Shown here piece by piece: positions 24,978-36,149 of a DNA stretch of 64,000 nt; the first letter of the stretch is position 1, and every line of letters begins with the position of its first letter. The notes under the pieces are model-generated. The model did no database searches and was not told the origin of the DNA. It saw nothing but the letters and a program-made list of their open reading frames with translations. The translations under genes were made by a program, and so were the position numbers. Origin of the DNA: Acidobacteriota bacterium (GTDB lineage: Bacteria; Acidobacteriota; Blastocatellia; RBC074); NCBI GenBank assembly GCA_016715865.1, contig JADJXM010000012.1, positions 248,001 to 312,000 on the forward strand, in the 5' to 3' direction.

Positions 24978-25685
24978 ATGGCTCAAGAATACATGGCGCT
25001 GACCGCGACGCTCGAACAGCTCGCGGAACTCGACCGTTACAATCACTGGATATTCGACCAGATCTCACCCGCGCTTGGCCGGCGTGTGATCGAGATCGGC
25101 TCAGGGACCGGAAATATCACTCAGTTTCTGTGCGCGGGTGGCCGCGAAGTTGTAGCCACCGATGTCGTCCCTGCCTATCGCAGCAAGTTGCAGCAGATCT
25201 TTAAGGATCAGGCCAATGTCAGCGTCGGCAAATTCGATCTGACGGCACCTGCGCCAGAGGAATATCTTTCCGATCCGTTCGATACGGTGGTCTGTCTGAA
25301 TGTGTTGGAGCACGTTGATGATGACATGTTCGCGCTCGCTCAAATGCGGGATGTCATGACCGATCATGGTTCGCTGGCCCTGCTGGTGCCGGCTCACCGT
25401 TTTCTATTCGGTGAATTCGATCGCGCAGTCGGTCATTACCGGCGTTACGAGCGAAGAGAGCTGTCAGATAAGCTCGACCGTTCAGGATTCAAGGTCGTCG
25501 AGATGAAGTTTTTCAGCATCCTGGCCACGCTTCCGTGGCTGATCAATGGACGACTGCTCAAACGGGATTACCTGCCGGCCGGCCAGGCCAATCTGGCAAA
25601 TCAGCTTGTGCCACTGCTCAAACTGGAACGTTTGATCGGCCCTCCGTTCGGTCTTTCCCTGATCGCAATCGCGGAAAAACGATAA
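24978..25685 (+). CDS. Class I SAM-dependent methyltransferase
   Basis: 235 residues. SAM-binding motif VIEIGSGTGNITQF (about 37-50), motif II VVATDVVPAY, and VVCLNVLEHVDDD. The C-terminus (VGHYRRYERRELSDKLDRSGF, then LLKLERLIGPPFGLSL) matches methyltransferases often found beside glycosyltransferases; the acceptor is unknown. It lies directly upstream of proS. Confidence 0.82.
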   Translation: MAQEYMALTATLEQLAELDRYNHWIFDQISPALGRRVIEIGSGTGNITQFLCAGGREVVATDVVPAYRSKLQQIFKDQANVSVGKFDLTAPAPEEYLSDPFDTVVCLNVLEHVDDDMFALAQMRDVMTDHGSLALLVPAHRFLFGEFDRAVGHYRRYERRELSDKLDRSGFKVVEMKFFSILATLPWLINGRLLKRDYLPAGQANLANQLVPLLKLERLIGPPFGLSLIAIAEKR

Positions 25686-25720
25686 GTACATGGAACGAGA
25701 GGCCCCTTGGCAATCTCTAT

Positions 25721-27546
<1,826 letters not shown>

Positions 27547-27600
27547 CAGAATGATTTTATGACCGTAGCTGCTCAACCCGCGGCAATATACGAATTAAAA

Positions 27601-27715
27601 ATGAAGGCGAATTTGGAGTGCGGCGGCCCGGCGCCGCTTTGGTACTACTTTCTGATTTTGTCTAAAGTGGATACCAAAGCGGCGCCGGGCCGCCGCACTC
27701 CAAATTCGCCTTCAT
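27601..27715. repeat. Perfect 44-bp palindrome (TTTGGAGTGCGGCGG family)
   Basis: 27601-27644 is the exact reverse complement of 27672-27715, loop 27 bases. The arms contain TTTGGAGTGCGGCGGC and a GC-rich stem. The same family recurs at 34810-34876. It lies between proS and the promoter of the carbonic anhydrase unit, where it could insulate the two transcripts. Confidence 0.9.
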
Positions 27716-27741
27716 TTAATCGCGCTATAAAAATTATTATA

Positions 27742-27771
27742 TTGACAGCCTTGTCCTCCTGCGTGTATAAC
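27742..27771 (+). promoter_or_regulatory. Strong sigma-70 promoter of the Cys-leader unit
   Basis: TTGACA at 27742-27747 and TATAAC at 27766-27771 with an 18-base spacer; a TG two bases before the -10 improves it. Transcription should begin near 27778, giving a leader of about 410 bases before the carbonic anhydrase start and about 66 bases before the short ORF. Confidence 0.7.
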
Positions 27772-27843
27772 GCACGACCATAACTTGTCACTCAAGTTAG
27801 AAAGTAGATTGAATTACTTTGAATCAAGTTTCTAGTTGAATCA

Positions 27844-27984
27844 ATGAAAGGGTTCGAAATGAATTTGAATCAGAAATCAACCAGTGTTCATCGATATCGA
27901 AGTCGATCGAATAATTCCGACATGTCATCAGTCTCCTGCCTTATCTCCGCTACCTCCTGTTGTTGCTCCTGTTGTTGTCGCTAG
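27844..27984 (+). CDS. Polycysteine leader peptide (candidate)
   Basis: 46 codons. The N-terminal 30 residues are Ser/Arg/Asn-rich; the end reads SCLISATSCCCSCCCR, with seven Cys, six of them in two CCC runs at codons 39-45, encoded by a near-direct 12-base repeat. An alternative start at codon 6 (27859) has AAAGGG nine bases upstream. The ORF lies 66 bases after a strong promoter and ~207 bases before the carbonic anhydrase. Cys-rich upstream ORFs are known in mycobacteria as cysteine-responsive attenuators. A modified-peptide precursor is the alternative, but no maturation enzyme is nearby. Confidence 0.55.
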   Translation: MKGFEMNLNQKSTSVHRYRSRSNNSDMSSVSCLISATSCCCSCCCR

Positions 27985-27991
27985 TCACCGC

Positions 27992-28012
27992 TGACGGCTC
28001 AAACTGCCGTTA
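27992..28012 (+). promoter_or_regulatory. Hairpin after the Cys leader ORF
   Basis: Stem TGACGGC/GCCGTTA (7 pairs, one G-T) with loop TCAAACT, starting eight bases after the leader-peptide stop codon and followed by AATTT. Position and size fit an attenuator; the U-run is short. A second stem, CCATTCG (28111-28117) with CGAATGG (28128-28134), lies nearer the gene. Confidence 0.45.
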
Positions 28013-28191
28013 AATTTCCGTTCAAAAATCGAAAATTGAGAATCAAGTGCACGGGCGAGTGTATTCGCAGCTGCGTTTGATTTGAGCGATCCGGTTTTCG
28101 GGTTGAAATGCCATTCGGGCAATTCTACGAATGGGATTATCCCGCCGTCTCGCCATGTATCGATCTGATGCTTAGAACCAGGGAGAAAACC

Positions 28192-28815
28192 ATGAGCAAA
28201 ATTCACGATGAAGTATTGAAAGCAAACATTTATTACAGCGAGGAATTTGGAGATAAGGCGAAATTGCCGATGCCGCCGGGCAGGAGGTTTGCGATATTAA
28301 CCTGCATGGATGCCCGACTGGATCCAGCAAAATATGCCGGGCTAGCCGAGGGAGATGCACATGTCATTCGAAACGCCGGTGGCCGGGCCAGTGACGATGC
28401 CATCCGTTCTCTTGTCATCTCGTACAAATTACTGGGAACGCGAGAATGGTTTGTTATTCACCACACAGACTGCGGGATGGAGACGTTTACGAATGATGTT
28501 ATTCGGGATCTTCTGGCAAGCAGCTTGAAGACGGCAAGTGTCGATTCATCCGGCTGGCATGATTCCGGAGATGGCTCCGGATCGACCGAAGGTAACTATA
28601 TCGACTGGTTGACGATTTCAGACAATGCCAAAAGCGTTGTCGAGGATGTTCAACGAATCAGGAACCATCCGCTGGTTCCCGGAGATATTCCGATTTACGG
28701 CTATATCTATAACGTGAGAACGGGCAGGCTCGAAGCCGTGCCGGAAGCGATACTGGCCGGAAAAGCTGTCAATTCCGCCTTGCGCGCCGTTTCAGCTGAA
28801 AGTCAGGCTATCTGA
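28192..28815 (+). CDS. Beta-class carbonic anhydrase (Rv1284-like)
   Basis: 207 residues from the ATG at 28192 (MSKIHDEVLK), preceded by AGGGAG; the open frame upstream is leader sequence. Zinc ligands are visible as C38 in LTCMDARLDP and H91/C94 in HHTDCGM, with D40/R42 dyad. The family interconverts CO2 and bicarbonate; this short subtype resembles mycobacterial Rv1284, which sits beside sulfate-assimilation genes. The long leader with a polycysteine ORF suggests Cys-dependent attenuation. It is followed 23 bases later by the DUF1684 gene. Confidence 0.85.
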   Translation: MSKIHDEVLKANIYYSEEFGDKAKLPMPPGRRFAILTCMDARLDPAKYAGLAEGDAHVIRNAGGRASDDAIRSLVISYKLLGTREWFVIHHTDCGMETFTNDVIRDLLASSLKTASVDSSGWHDSGDGSGSTEGNYIDWLTISDNAKSVVEDVQRIRNHPLVPGDIPIYGYIYNVRTGRLEAVPEAILAGKAVNSALRAVSAESQAI

Positions 28816-28838
28816 TCAAAAGGGAGGGAGGAATAAAA

Positions 28839-29795
28839 ATGACAAGAAACAGAAAATCGATCCTGGCCATCTATCATACGTTGAGTGTTCTATCGGCCGC
28901 CATGCTCTTCAATTTATGGGTTGCGGCCCAGTCGTCCGACCAGGCAGAGCTCAAAGCATGGCGTGAGCACCGAGAGACTCAGCTCAAAACCGACGATGGA
29001 TGGCTGACTGTTTCCGGCCTCTTCTGGCTTAAAGAGGGCATAAACAGCGTCGGATCGGCTCCCGGCCGGGATGTCAGGCTACCTGTCGGATCTGCTCCTG
29101 ATCAGGCCGGCCAGATCGTGTTCCAGCAGGGGAAGGCGGTATTTCACGTCGCTGATGGAAGCATTGCAACCATGCAGCAACAAACAATTCGTGAGGCCGT
29201 CCTGAAATCGGATGCGGAAGAGAACTCACATCCGGTAGTGATTGGCGACCTGAGTCTTCACCTGATCAAGCGTGGCGCTCGTTACGGCATCAGATTGAAG
29301 GACAAAAACAGCCTCGCGCGCAAACACTTCACAAAACTCGATTGGTTTCCGAACAAGAGGGAGTATCGCCTGGTCGCGGACTTCATTCCGTACAGTGCTC
29401 CGAAGGAGGTCAGCGTAGTCAATATCATCGGAGACGTCGAGAAGATGAAAAGTCCCGGGTATGTCGTTTTTAGTTTGAATGGAAACGAGTACTCACTGGA
29501 ACCGGTGACGTCAGGCAAGGGAAAGCTGTTTTTCATATTTCGCGACCTGACCAGCGGGATCGAAACCTACAAGCCGGGCCGTTTTCTGTATGCCGATGCG
29601 CCAGTAGACGGAAAGGTGATCCTCGATTTCAACAAAGCGATCAATCCTCCCTGTACATTCACGGCTTATGCAACCTGCCCGTTGCCGACTAAGCGAAATT
29701 ATCTGCAAGCGCGTATCGAGGCGGGCGAGAAAGCCTACCACGCTCCATGGCACGAGATTGCCGCCGAGTCGCGAATCAGGGAGGAAAAAAGATAG
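28839..29795 (+). CDS. DUF1684 secreted protein
   Basis: 318 residues. A signal peptide is followed by WREHRETQLKTDDGWLTVSGLFWLKEG, the DUF1684 start, and by INPPCTFTAYATCPLPTKRNYL near the end, both diagnostic. DUF1684 has no established biochemical role. A strong site GGGAGGGAGG precedes the ATG. It lies between the carbonic anhydrase and tRNA-Cys genes and is only 18 bases from the tRNA, so the three probably share a transcript. Confidence 0.85.
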   Translation: MTRNRKSILAIYHTLSVLSAAMLFNLWVAAQSSDQAELKAWREHRETQLKTDDGWLTVSGLFWLKEGINSVGSAPGRDVRLPVGSAPDQAGQIVFQQGKAVFHVADGSIATMQQQTIREAVLKSDAEENSHPVVIGDLSLHLIKRGARYGIRLKDKNSLARKHFTKLDWFPNKREYRLVADFIPYSAPKEVSVVNIIGDVEKMKSPGYVVFSLNGNEYSLEPVTSGKGKLFFIFRDLTSGIETYKPGRFLYADAPVDGKVILDFNKAINPPCTFTAYATCPLPTKRNYLQARIEAGEKAYHAPWHEIAAESRIREEKR

Positions 29796-29813
29796 AAGGA
29801 CAGAAGATTACGA

Positions 29814-29887
29814 GGCGGCGTAGCCAAGTGGCAAGGCACGGGTCTGCAAAACCCGCATCGCCGGTTCGACTCCGGCCGTCGCCTCCA
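29814..29887 (+). tRNA. tRNA-Cys (GCA)
   Basis: 74 bases that fold as a cloverleaf: acceptor GGCGGCG/CGTCGCC with one G-T, anticodon stem CGGGT/ACCCG with loop CTGCAAA (anticodon GCA), and T arm GCCGG/CCGGC with loop TTCGACT. CCA is encoded in the genome. No separate promoter fits in the 18 bases after the DUF1684 stop. It is followed after 6 bases by the stop of the convergent dehydrogenase gene. Confidence 0.95.
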
Positions 29888-29893
29888 GTTAAT

Positions 29894-30922
29894 TTAAACG
29901 CCAGGAGAGATTGAAACGCCAACCTTTATCACCGCAGCGCCCTTGATGGCGTCATTTTTTAATGCATTGAGCGCGGCATTGGTTTCGCACAGATCGAAGA
30001 CCTGCGTCTGCGTTCTGATCGGAATCCCGGATGCCACGCGCAAAAAATCCCTGCCATCTTCGCGCGTGTTGTTGGCCACACTGCGGACAACGCGTTCGTG
30101 ATAAAGAAGCTGGTAGTCGATCGGCGGAATCTGGCTCATATGGATACCGCCGAGAGCAAGCGTTCCGCCTTTTTTCAAAGCCCTGAGCGCGGATATGACC
30201 AGTTCGCCCGCCGGTGCGAAGATGATCTGGCTGTCAAGGCTGACCGGGGGAGGATCGTCTCCGCCGCCTGCCCAGACGGCCCCGAGCTCGATCGCCAGGT
30301 CCTGGTGACGACGATCACGCGTGAAGGCGTATACTTCGACGCCCCAGTGCAGTGCAATCTGGATTGCAACGTGCGCAGCCGCGCCAAAGCCGTACAATCC
30401 CAACCGCCGTCCCTGGCTCGGTCCAGTGATCCCCGACAGGCGCAGCGACCTGAAACCAATGATCCCGGCGCAGAGCAATGGAGCCGCCTCGACATCGCTG
30501 AAAGCCTCGGGGATCGAATAGACGAAATCTGATGGCGCGACAAGATATTCGGCATAGCCGCCGTTGACTGTCCATCCGGTGAAACTTGCACTTTCGCAAA
30601 GATTCTCTTTGCCGCCCCGACAATATTCACACACGCCGCACGTTCGATGCAGCCACGGTATTCCGACGCGGTCTCCGATTTTGACGTCTGTCACACCGTT
30701 GCCCAGCATATCGATCCGCCCGACTACCTGATGGCCCGGAATGATCGGCAGTATCTGCCGAGTCAATTCTCCTTCGATCACGTGCAGATCGGTCCGGCAC
30801 ACGCCACAGACGCTGACTTTGACGCGAACTTCTCCCGGCCCCGGCTCCGGCCGCGGAAGCTCGATCAGGCTCAATGGGTTGTGCTCGATCGGCGAAGTCG
30901 CATCGAGGACACAGGCTTTCAT
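29894..30922 (-). CDS. Zinc-dependent alcohol dehydrogenase family protein
   Basis: 342 residues from the ATG at 30922 (MKACVLDATSPIE). MDR superfamily: catalytic zinc ligands in VCGVCRTDLH and PGHQVVG, structural zinc cysteines in CGVCEYCRGGKENLC, and nucleotide-binding GLYGFGAAAHVAIQI. It oxidises alcohols or reduces aldehydes with NAD(P). Its ATG is one base after the TGA of rnr (TGATATG), suggesting translational coupling to that gene; the frame extends further upstream into rnr, which is not coding here. Confidence 0.88.
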   Translation of the reverse strand: MKACVLDATSPIEHNPLSLIELPRPEPGPGEVRVKVSVCGVCRTDLHVIEGELTRQILPIIPGHQVVGRIDMLGNGVTDVKIGDRVGIPWLHRTCGVCEYCRGGKENLCESASFTGWTVNGGYAEYLVAPSDFVYSIPEAFSDVEAAPLLCAGIIGFRSLRLSGITGPSQGRRLGLYGFGAAAHVAIQIALHWGVEVYAFTRDRRHQDLAIELGAVWAGGGDDPPPVSLDSQIIFAPAGELVISALRALKKGGTLALGGIHMSQIPPIDYQLLYHERVVRSVANNTREDGRDFLRVASGIPIRTQTQVFDLCETNAALNALKNDAIKGAAVIKVGVSISPGV

Positions 30923-30923
30923 A

Positions 30924-33140
30924 TCATTTTCGCGTTCGTCTGGATTTGACTGGGCTGCCGGCCTCGACGACCGAAAAATCGACCAGATGGCGATCGACGT
31001 TGACACGATCGACACGCACACGGATGCGATCGCCCAACCTGTAACGTCGCTTGCCGCTGCGCCCGATGAGCGCATGAATCCGTTCGTCGAAGTTGAAATA
31101 ATCCTCGATCAACGTCGATACATGAACCATTCCTTCAATGAAAAACTCATCCAGCTCGACGAAAAAGCCGAAATCGCGAACGTTGGTGATCATACCATCG
31201 AACTCTTCGCCAAGCCGCTCGGCCATAAAGACCGCTTTACGCCACTCGTCGATCTCCATCTCAGCGGCATCTGCGGAGCGTTCACGATCGCTCGACTCCT
31301 CTCCGATCAGCTCCAGATGATCGAACGGAATCGGTTTTGGAGGCTTCTTCGCCGGTTTCTCTCCGGTCACGGACTTCCCCCATTCGGCTGATCTCTTGAG
31401 CAGTTCGCGAAGTATGCGATGAACGATCAGATCGGGGTATCGGCGAATGGGCGAGGTGAAATGAGTATAGATCGGAGCGGCGAGCCCGAAATGACCGGCA
31501 TTTCCCGCCGCGTATCGCGCGCGCTGAAGCGATCGGAGCATGGCGTATGACAATACGCGCTCTTCGGGCTTGCCCTCCAGCTGCTTTGACAATCGCTGGT
31601 AATCAAAAGAAGTGACGCCTTCGACCGGAAAACCATATCCATACGCGCTTGCCAGCTCTGCGAACTCGATCACACGCTGCGGCTGTGGTTCCTCGTGTAT
31701 TCGGTAAAGAGACGGCACTTGCAACCCTGTCATATGGCCGGCCACAGTCTCGTTCGCCAGCAACATGAACTCTTCAATTATGCGATGCGCGATGTTGCGG
31801 TCGGCTTTGAGTACGCCGGCGATGCGTCCCTCGTCGTCGAACTCGAAGATCGATTCCGGCAGATTGAAATCGATCGCACCCCGTCGCTGGCGCATTCCGA
31901 TCAGAATCCGTGCCAGTTGCTCCATCGCCCTGAACAGATCCATCAGTTCGGCATATCGCATCGCCAGTTTCGGATCGGTGTGCGCGAGAAGCGTATTGAC
32001 GTCGGTGTATGTCATCCGTTCATTGCTCCGGATGACCGTTTCGCGCAGTTCGTAATTGACGACCTTTCCCTGATCGTCAACCTCCATCAATGCCGACATC
32101 GCCAGCCTGTCAACCTTTGGGTTGAGCGAGCAGATGCCGTTTGACAGCTTTTCGGGCAGCATCGGTATCGCGCGCTCCGGGAAGTAGACTGAGGTCCCCC
32201 GTAACCGCGCCTCCTGATCGAGAGGCGTTCCCTCGCGAACATAGAAGCTGACATCGGCGATGTGCACTCCCAGGTGGTAATTGCCGTTATCCAGTCTGCG
32301 CAGGCTGATCGCATCGTCGAAATCTCGAGCCGTCTCGCCATCGATCGTGACCGTCGGTATTTCGCGCAGGTCAAGACGACCGGATAGCTGATCGTCGGTC
32401 ACAGTTGCCGAAATCGATTCGGCTTCGGCGGTCACCTCGACTGGAAAGATGTAAGGCAGATCGTGCTTGTGAATGACGATCTGAATATCCATTCCCGGAG
32501 CATCGCTCGATTCGCCCAGCCGTTCGATGATTCTTCCCGTCGGATTGCGACGCCCGCCCGGATAACCCGTCACGCGGACCATGACGATCCACCCGTCCGC
32601 CAGATCGCCAGCATCCCGAGAGTCGATGTCGATGTCGAACTGAAATTTTTCGTCGAGGGATTCGACCCACGACTGTCGAAATCCATGGCGGAGCCTCCCG
32701 ATGACCTTCAGATCCCCGCGCTCGAGTAGCATCTCGACCTTCGCCAGCTGCTCTTTGTCGCGCGCCCCACGATAAAAACTGACTATGACGCGGTCATTGT
32801 CAAATGCTCCGTTGAGATCCTCTGGCAGGACGCGGATCAGTCCGCGCGCCCGCTCCGAGGATTCATCCGGAATGAAGCGGATCGACTTCTTTCTGCGCTG
32901 CCGAATCCGCCCGACCTGCGATCTCCGCGACTGCGACCAGCGGAACTCCTGCCCGTCGCGGCGCAGCAAACCAACACCCTGCAGCCGGTTGAGCAACTCC
33001 TTCAGCTGCTTCTGCTCCGCGCGGTTGAGCGCCAGCATATCGGCCAGATCTCGCGCCGAAACCCCATCAGCCTCTTCACGGAGCGCTCCAAGGACCTCGT
33101 CAAGATTCAGCCCCATCGCCGTCTGATTAATCTGTTTCAT
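30924..33140 (-). CDS. rnr: Ribonuclease R
   Basis: 738 residues. N-terminal winged helix and cold-shock domains, the RNB catalytic domain with TIDGETARDFDDAISL (catalytic Asp cluster) and IHEEPQPQRV, and a C-terminal S1 domain (EFDGMITNVRDFGFFVELDE), with a basic tail (SPVKSRRTRK). It is the processive 3'-5' exoribonuclease that degrades structured RNA. A heptamer tract stands six bases upstream of the ATG. Confidence 0.95.
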   Translation of the reverse strand: MKQINQTAMGLNLDEVLGALREEADGVSARDLADMLALNRAEQKQLKELLNRLQGVGLLRRDGQEFRWSQSRRSQVGRIRQRRKKSIRFIPDESSERARGLIRVLPEDLNGAFDNDRVIVSFYRGARDKEQLAKVEMLLERGDLKVIGRLRHGFRQSWVESLDEKFQFDIDIDSRDAGDLADGWIVMVRVTGYPGGRRNPTGRIIERLGESSDAPGMDIQIVIHKHDLPYIFPVEVTAEAESISATVTDDQLSGRLDLREIPTVTIDGETARDFDDAISLRRLDNGNYHLGVHIADVSFYVREGTPLDQEARLRGTSVYFPERAIPMLPEKLSNGICSLNPKVDRLAMSALMEVDDQGKVVNYELRETVIRSNERMTYTDVNTLLAHTDPKLAMRYAELMDLFRAMEQLARILIGMRQRRGAIDFNLPESIFEFDDEGRIAGVLKADRNIAHRIIEEFMLLANETVAGHMTGLQVPSLYRIHEEPQPQRVIEFAELASAYGYGFPVEGVTSFDYQRLSKQLEGKPEERVLSYAMLRSLQRARYAAGNAGHFGLAAPIYTHFTSPIRRYPDLIVHRILRELLKRSAEWGKSVTGEKPAKKPPKPIPFDHLELIGEESSDRERSADAAEMEIDEWRKAVFMAERLGEEFDGMITNVRDFGFFVELDEFFIEGMVHVSTLIEDYFNFDERIHALIGRSGKRRYRLGDRIRVRVDRVNVDRHLVDFSVVEAGSPVKSRRTRK

Positions 33141-33145
33141 ATCAG

Positions 33146-33173
33146 TAGAAAGTATAAAGTATAAAGTAGAAAG
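33146..33173. repeat. GTAGAAA/GTATAAA heptamer tract
   Basis: Four heptamer units (AGTAGAAAGTATAAAGT pattern) between the divergent starts of rnr (33140) and the small coiled-coil gene (33258). Confidence 0.8.
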
Positions 33174-33257
33174 TTTTCAGTCGGATTGTCTCGGTCAACA
33201 GGAAGTATGTATAATTTCGTTGCCACTCCGAATTCAATCGAGAAAGGATTCGGTTTT

Positions 33258-33611
33258 ATGGAAGTAATCAACCCGCAACTCAGAGAACTCGAACGCAAGC
33301 AACAGGAACTTCAAACGACGGTGGCTTATATGCGCGGTGAACTCGATGAAGTAAAAAGACTCGCCGGCGGAACTGTCCGACAAACCATCTGGCAGTTCGT
33401 CATCTTTACCGTCACCATGGGAGCCATCCTTCTGGGAGGTATCCGGTACCAGACGGAGACCCTGCGAAATGAATTCAATGTCCGGTTCGAAAAAGTCGAT
33501 CTCCGTTTTGAGGAAATGGAAAAGCGAATGGATCAACGTATGGACCTGATGGAAAAAAACATCCTCGCCCGCTTCGAAGATCTCAAACAGGAGGTTCGTG
33601 CACGCCGCTGA
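33258..33611 (+). CDS. Small coiled-coil membrane protein, copy 1
   Basis: 117 residues from MEVINPQLRELERKQQ. An N-terminal coiled coil (~1-35), one transmembrane helix (IWQFVIFTVTMGAILLGGI, ~45-63) and a charged C-terminal coiled coil (FEEMEKRMDQRMDLMEKN). No recognised family, similar in plan to DUF1640-type proteins. A second copy follows directly at 33665. The DNA identity continues 5' of the ATG (GAAAGGATTCGGTTTT), showing that the control region was duplicated too. Confidence 0.7.
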   Translation: MEVINPQLRELERKQQELQTTVAYMRGELDEVKRLAGGTVRQTIWQFVIFTVTMGAILLGGIRYQTETLRNEFNVRFEKVDLRFEEMEKRMDQRMDLMEKNILARFEDLKQEVRARR

Positions 33612-33664
33612 TATTGTATAATTCTCCGGTCACCCCGAATTCAATAAAGAAAGGATTCGGTTTT

Positions 33665-34060
33665 ATGGAAGTAATCAACCCGCAACTCAGGGAACTCGAA
33701 CGCAAGCAAGAGGAACTGCAAACAACGGTGGCTTATATGCGCGGTGAACTCGATGAAGTAAAAAGACTCGCCGGCGGGACTGTCCGCCAGACCATCTGGC
33801 AATTCATCATCTTTACCGTCACCATGGGTGCCATCTTTCTGGGAGGCATCCGGTATCAGACTGAGACGCTTCGGAATGAGTTCAACTCGCGATTTGAGAT
33901 CGTCGATCAACGGTTTAACAACGTTGACATACAATTCAAACGTATGGATCAGCGTTTTGAGGACATGGAAAAAGGGATTGACCAGCGGATGGACCAGATG
34001 GAGAAGAACATTCTCTCCCGCTTCGAAGATCTCAAACAGGAGGTTCGTTCACGCCGATGA
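33665..34060 (+). CDS. Small coiled-coil membrane protein, copy 2
   Basis: 131 residues, tandem duplicate of the protein at 33258. N-terminus and transmembrane helix (IWQFIIFTVTMGAIFLGGI) are nearly identical; the C-terminal coiled coil is longer by 14 residues (RFNNVDIQFKRMDQRF inserted). The function is unknown. Length change by whole heptads suggests a longer coiled coil or an altered oligomer. The rsuA/rluB-type gene starts 15 bases downstream. Confidence 0.7.
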   Translation: MEVINPQLRELERKQEELQTTVAYMRGELDEVKRLAGGTVRQTIWQFIIFTVTMGAIFLGGIRYQTETLRNEFNSRFEIVDQRFNNVDIQFKRMDQRFEDMEKGIDQRMDQMEKNILSRFEDLKQEVRSRR

Positions 34061-34075
34061 TGATGCTTTTCGATT

Positions 34076-34810
34076 ATGCCCGATGACCTGATTCGTCTGT
34101 CAAAACTGATGGCCCAGCGCGGAATCTGCTCGCGTCGTGAGGCCGATGCCTTCATCGAAAAGGGTCTCGTCATCGTCGACGGCCACCCCGTCAATCAACT
34201 CGGCACCAGGGTCTCTCCCAACGCCGATATCGAACTCGCCCCCCAGGCGAAATCCCAACAAACAAAGCTCGTCACTATCCTGCTCAATAAACCAATTGGC
34301 TATGTCTCCGCTCAACCCGAGCCCGGATACACTCCCGCCATCAAGCTGATCACTCCGGAAAACATGTTCGGAAAATCGAACCTGCGGCTCAAACCCGAGC
34401 ATTTCAAGGGTCTTGCCGTAGCCGGGCGGCTCGACATCGATTCCCAGGGACTGCTGCTCTTCACACAAGACGGGAGGCTGGCCAAAAAGATCATCGGAGA
34501 GGACCGCACAATCGAAAAAGAGTACCTCGTCCGCGTCTCCGGTAACCTGACAAAGGAAGGTCTCGCATTGTTGCGCCACGGGCTCGAACTCGACGGCAAA
34601 CCTCTCCTGCCCGCGCGCGTCGAGTGGCTCAATCGCGATCAGCTTCGGTTCATTTTGATGGAAGGAAAAAAACGACAGATCCGGCGGATGTGCGAACTTG
34701 TCGGCCTGAGAATTATTGGCTTGAAGCGGGTTCGAATCGGCCGGATCATGCTCGGTAACCTGCCGGAAGGGAAATGGCGCTTCCTTGAAGACGGTGAATC
34801 TGTGGACTGA
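34076..34810 (+). CDS. rRNA pseudouridine synthase, RsuA/RluB family
   Basis: 244 residues. N-terminal S4 RNA-binding domain (RLSKLMAQRGICSRREADAFIEKGLV) and catalytic domain with the AGRLDIDSQGLLLFTQDG motif; the Asp is the nucleophile. C-terminal GKKRQIRRMCELVGL is typical of RluB/RluE/RluF. It makes a pseudouridine in 23S or 16S rRNA; the exact position cannot be told. The frame ends at the edge of a palindrome. Confidence 0.9.
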   Translation: MPDDLIRLSKLMAQRGICSRREADAFIEKGLVIVDGHPVNQLGTRVSPNADIELAPQAKSQQTKLVTILLNKPIGYVSAQPEPGYTPAIKLITPENMFGKSNLRLKPEHFKGLAVAGRLDIDSQGLLLFTQDGRLAKKIIGEDRTIEKEYLVRVSGNLTKEGLALLRHGLELDGKPLLPARVEWLNRDQLRFILMEGKKRQIRRMCELVGLRIIGLKRVRIGRIMLGNLPEGKWRFLEDGESVD

Positions 34811-34875
34811 TTTGGAGTGCGACGGCCCGGCGTCGCTTTGACTACCAAAGCGACGCCGGGCCGTCGCACTCCAAA

Positions 34876-34876
<1 letters not shown>
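34810..34876. repeat. Perfect 31-bp palindrome between convergent stop codons
   Basis: 34810-34840 is the exact reverse complement of 34846-34876 with a 5-base loop (ACTAC). The arms (TTTGGAGTGCGACGGC) are of the same family as 27601-27715. The hairpin spans the whole space between the stop codon of the pseudouridine synthase gene and that of the aminotransferase gene. It is well placed as a bidirectional terminator. Confidence 0.9.
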
Positions 34877-36087
<1,211 letters not shown>

Positions 36088-36149
36088 TGTTTCCTTTGTA
36101 ATAAGTTAAAGTTGAGCGTTGCACTAGAAACGAGTCAACTTTTTAAAGG

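Noticed and set aside
27844..27984. Thiopeptide or lanthipeptide precursor
   Set aside because: Core is Ser/Cys-rich but there is no cyclodehydratase, lanthionine synthetase, transporter or protease gene next to it; the attenuator reading fits the context better, though it is not excluded.
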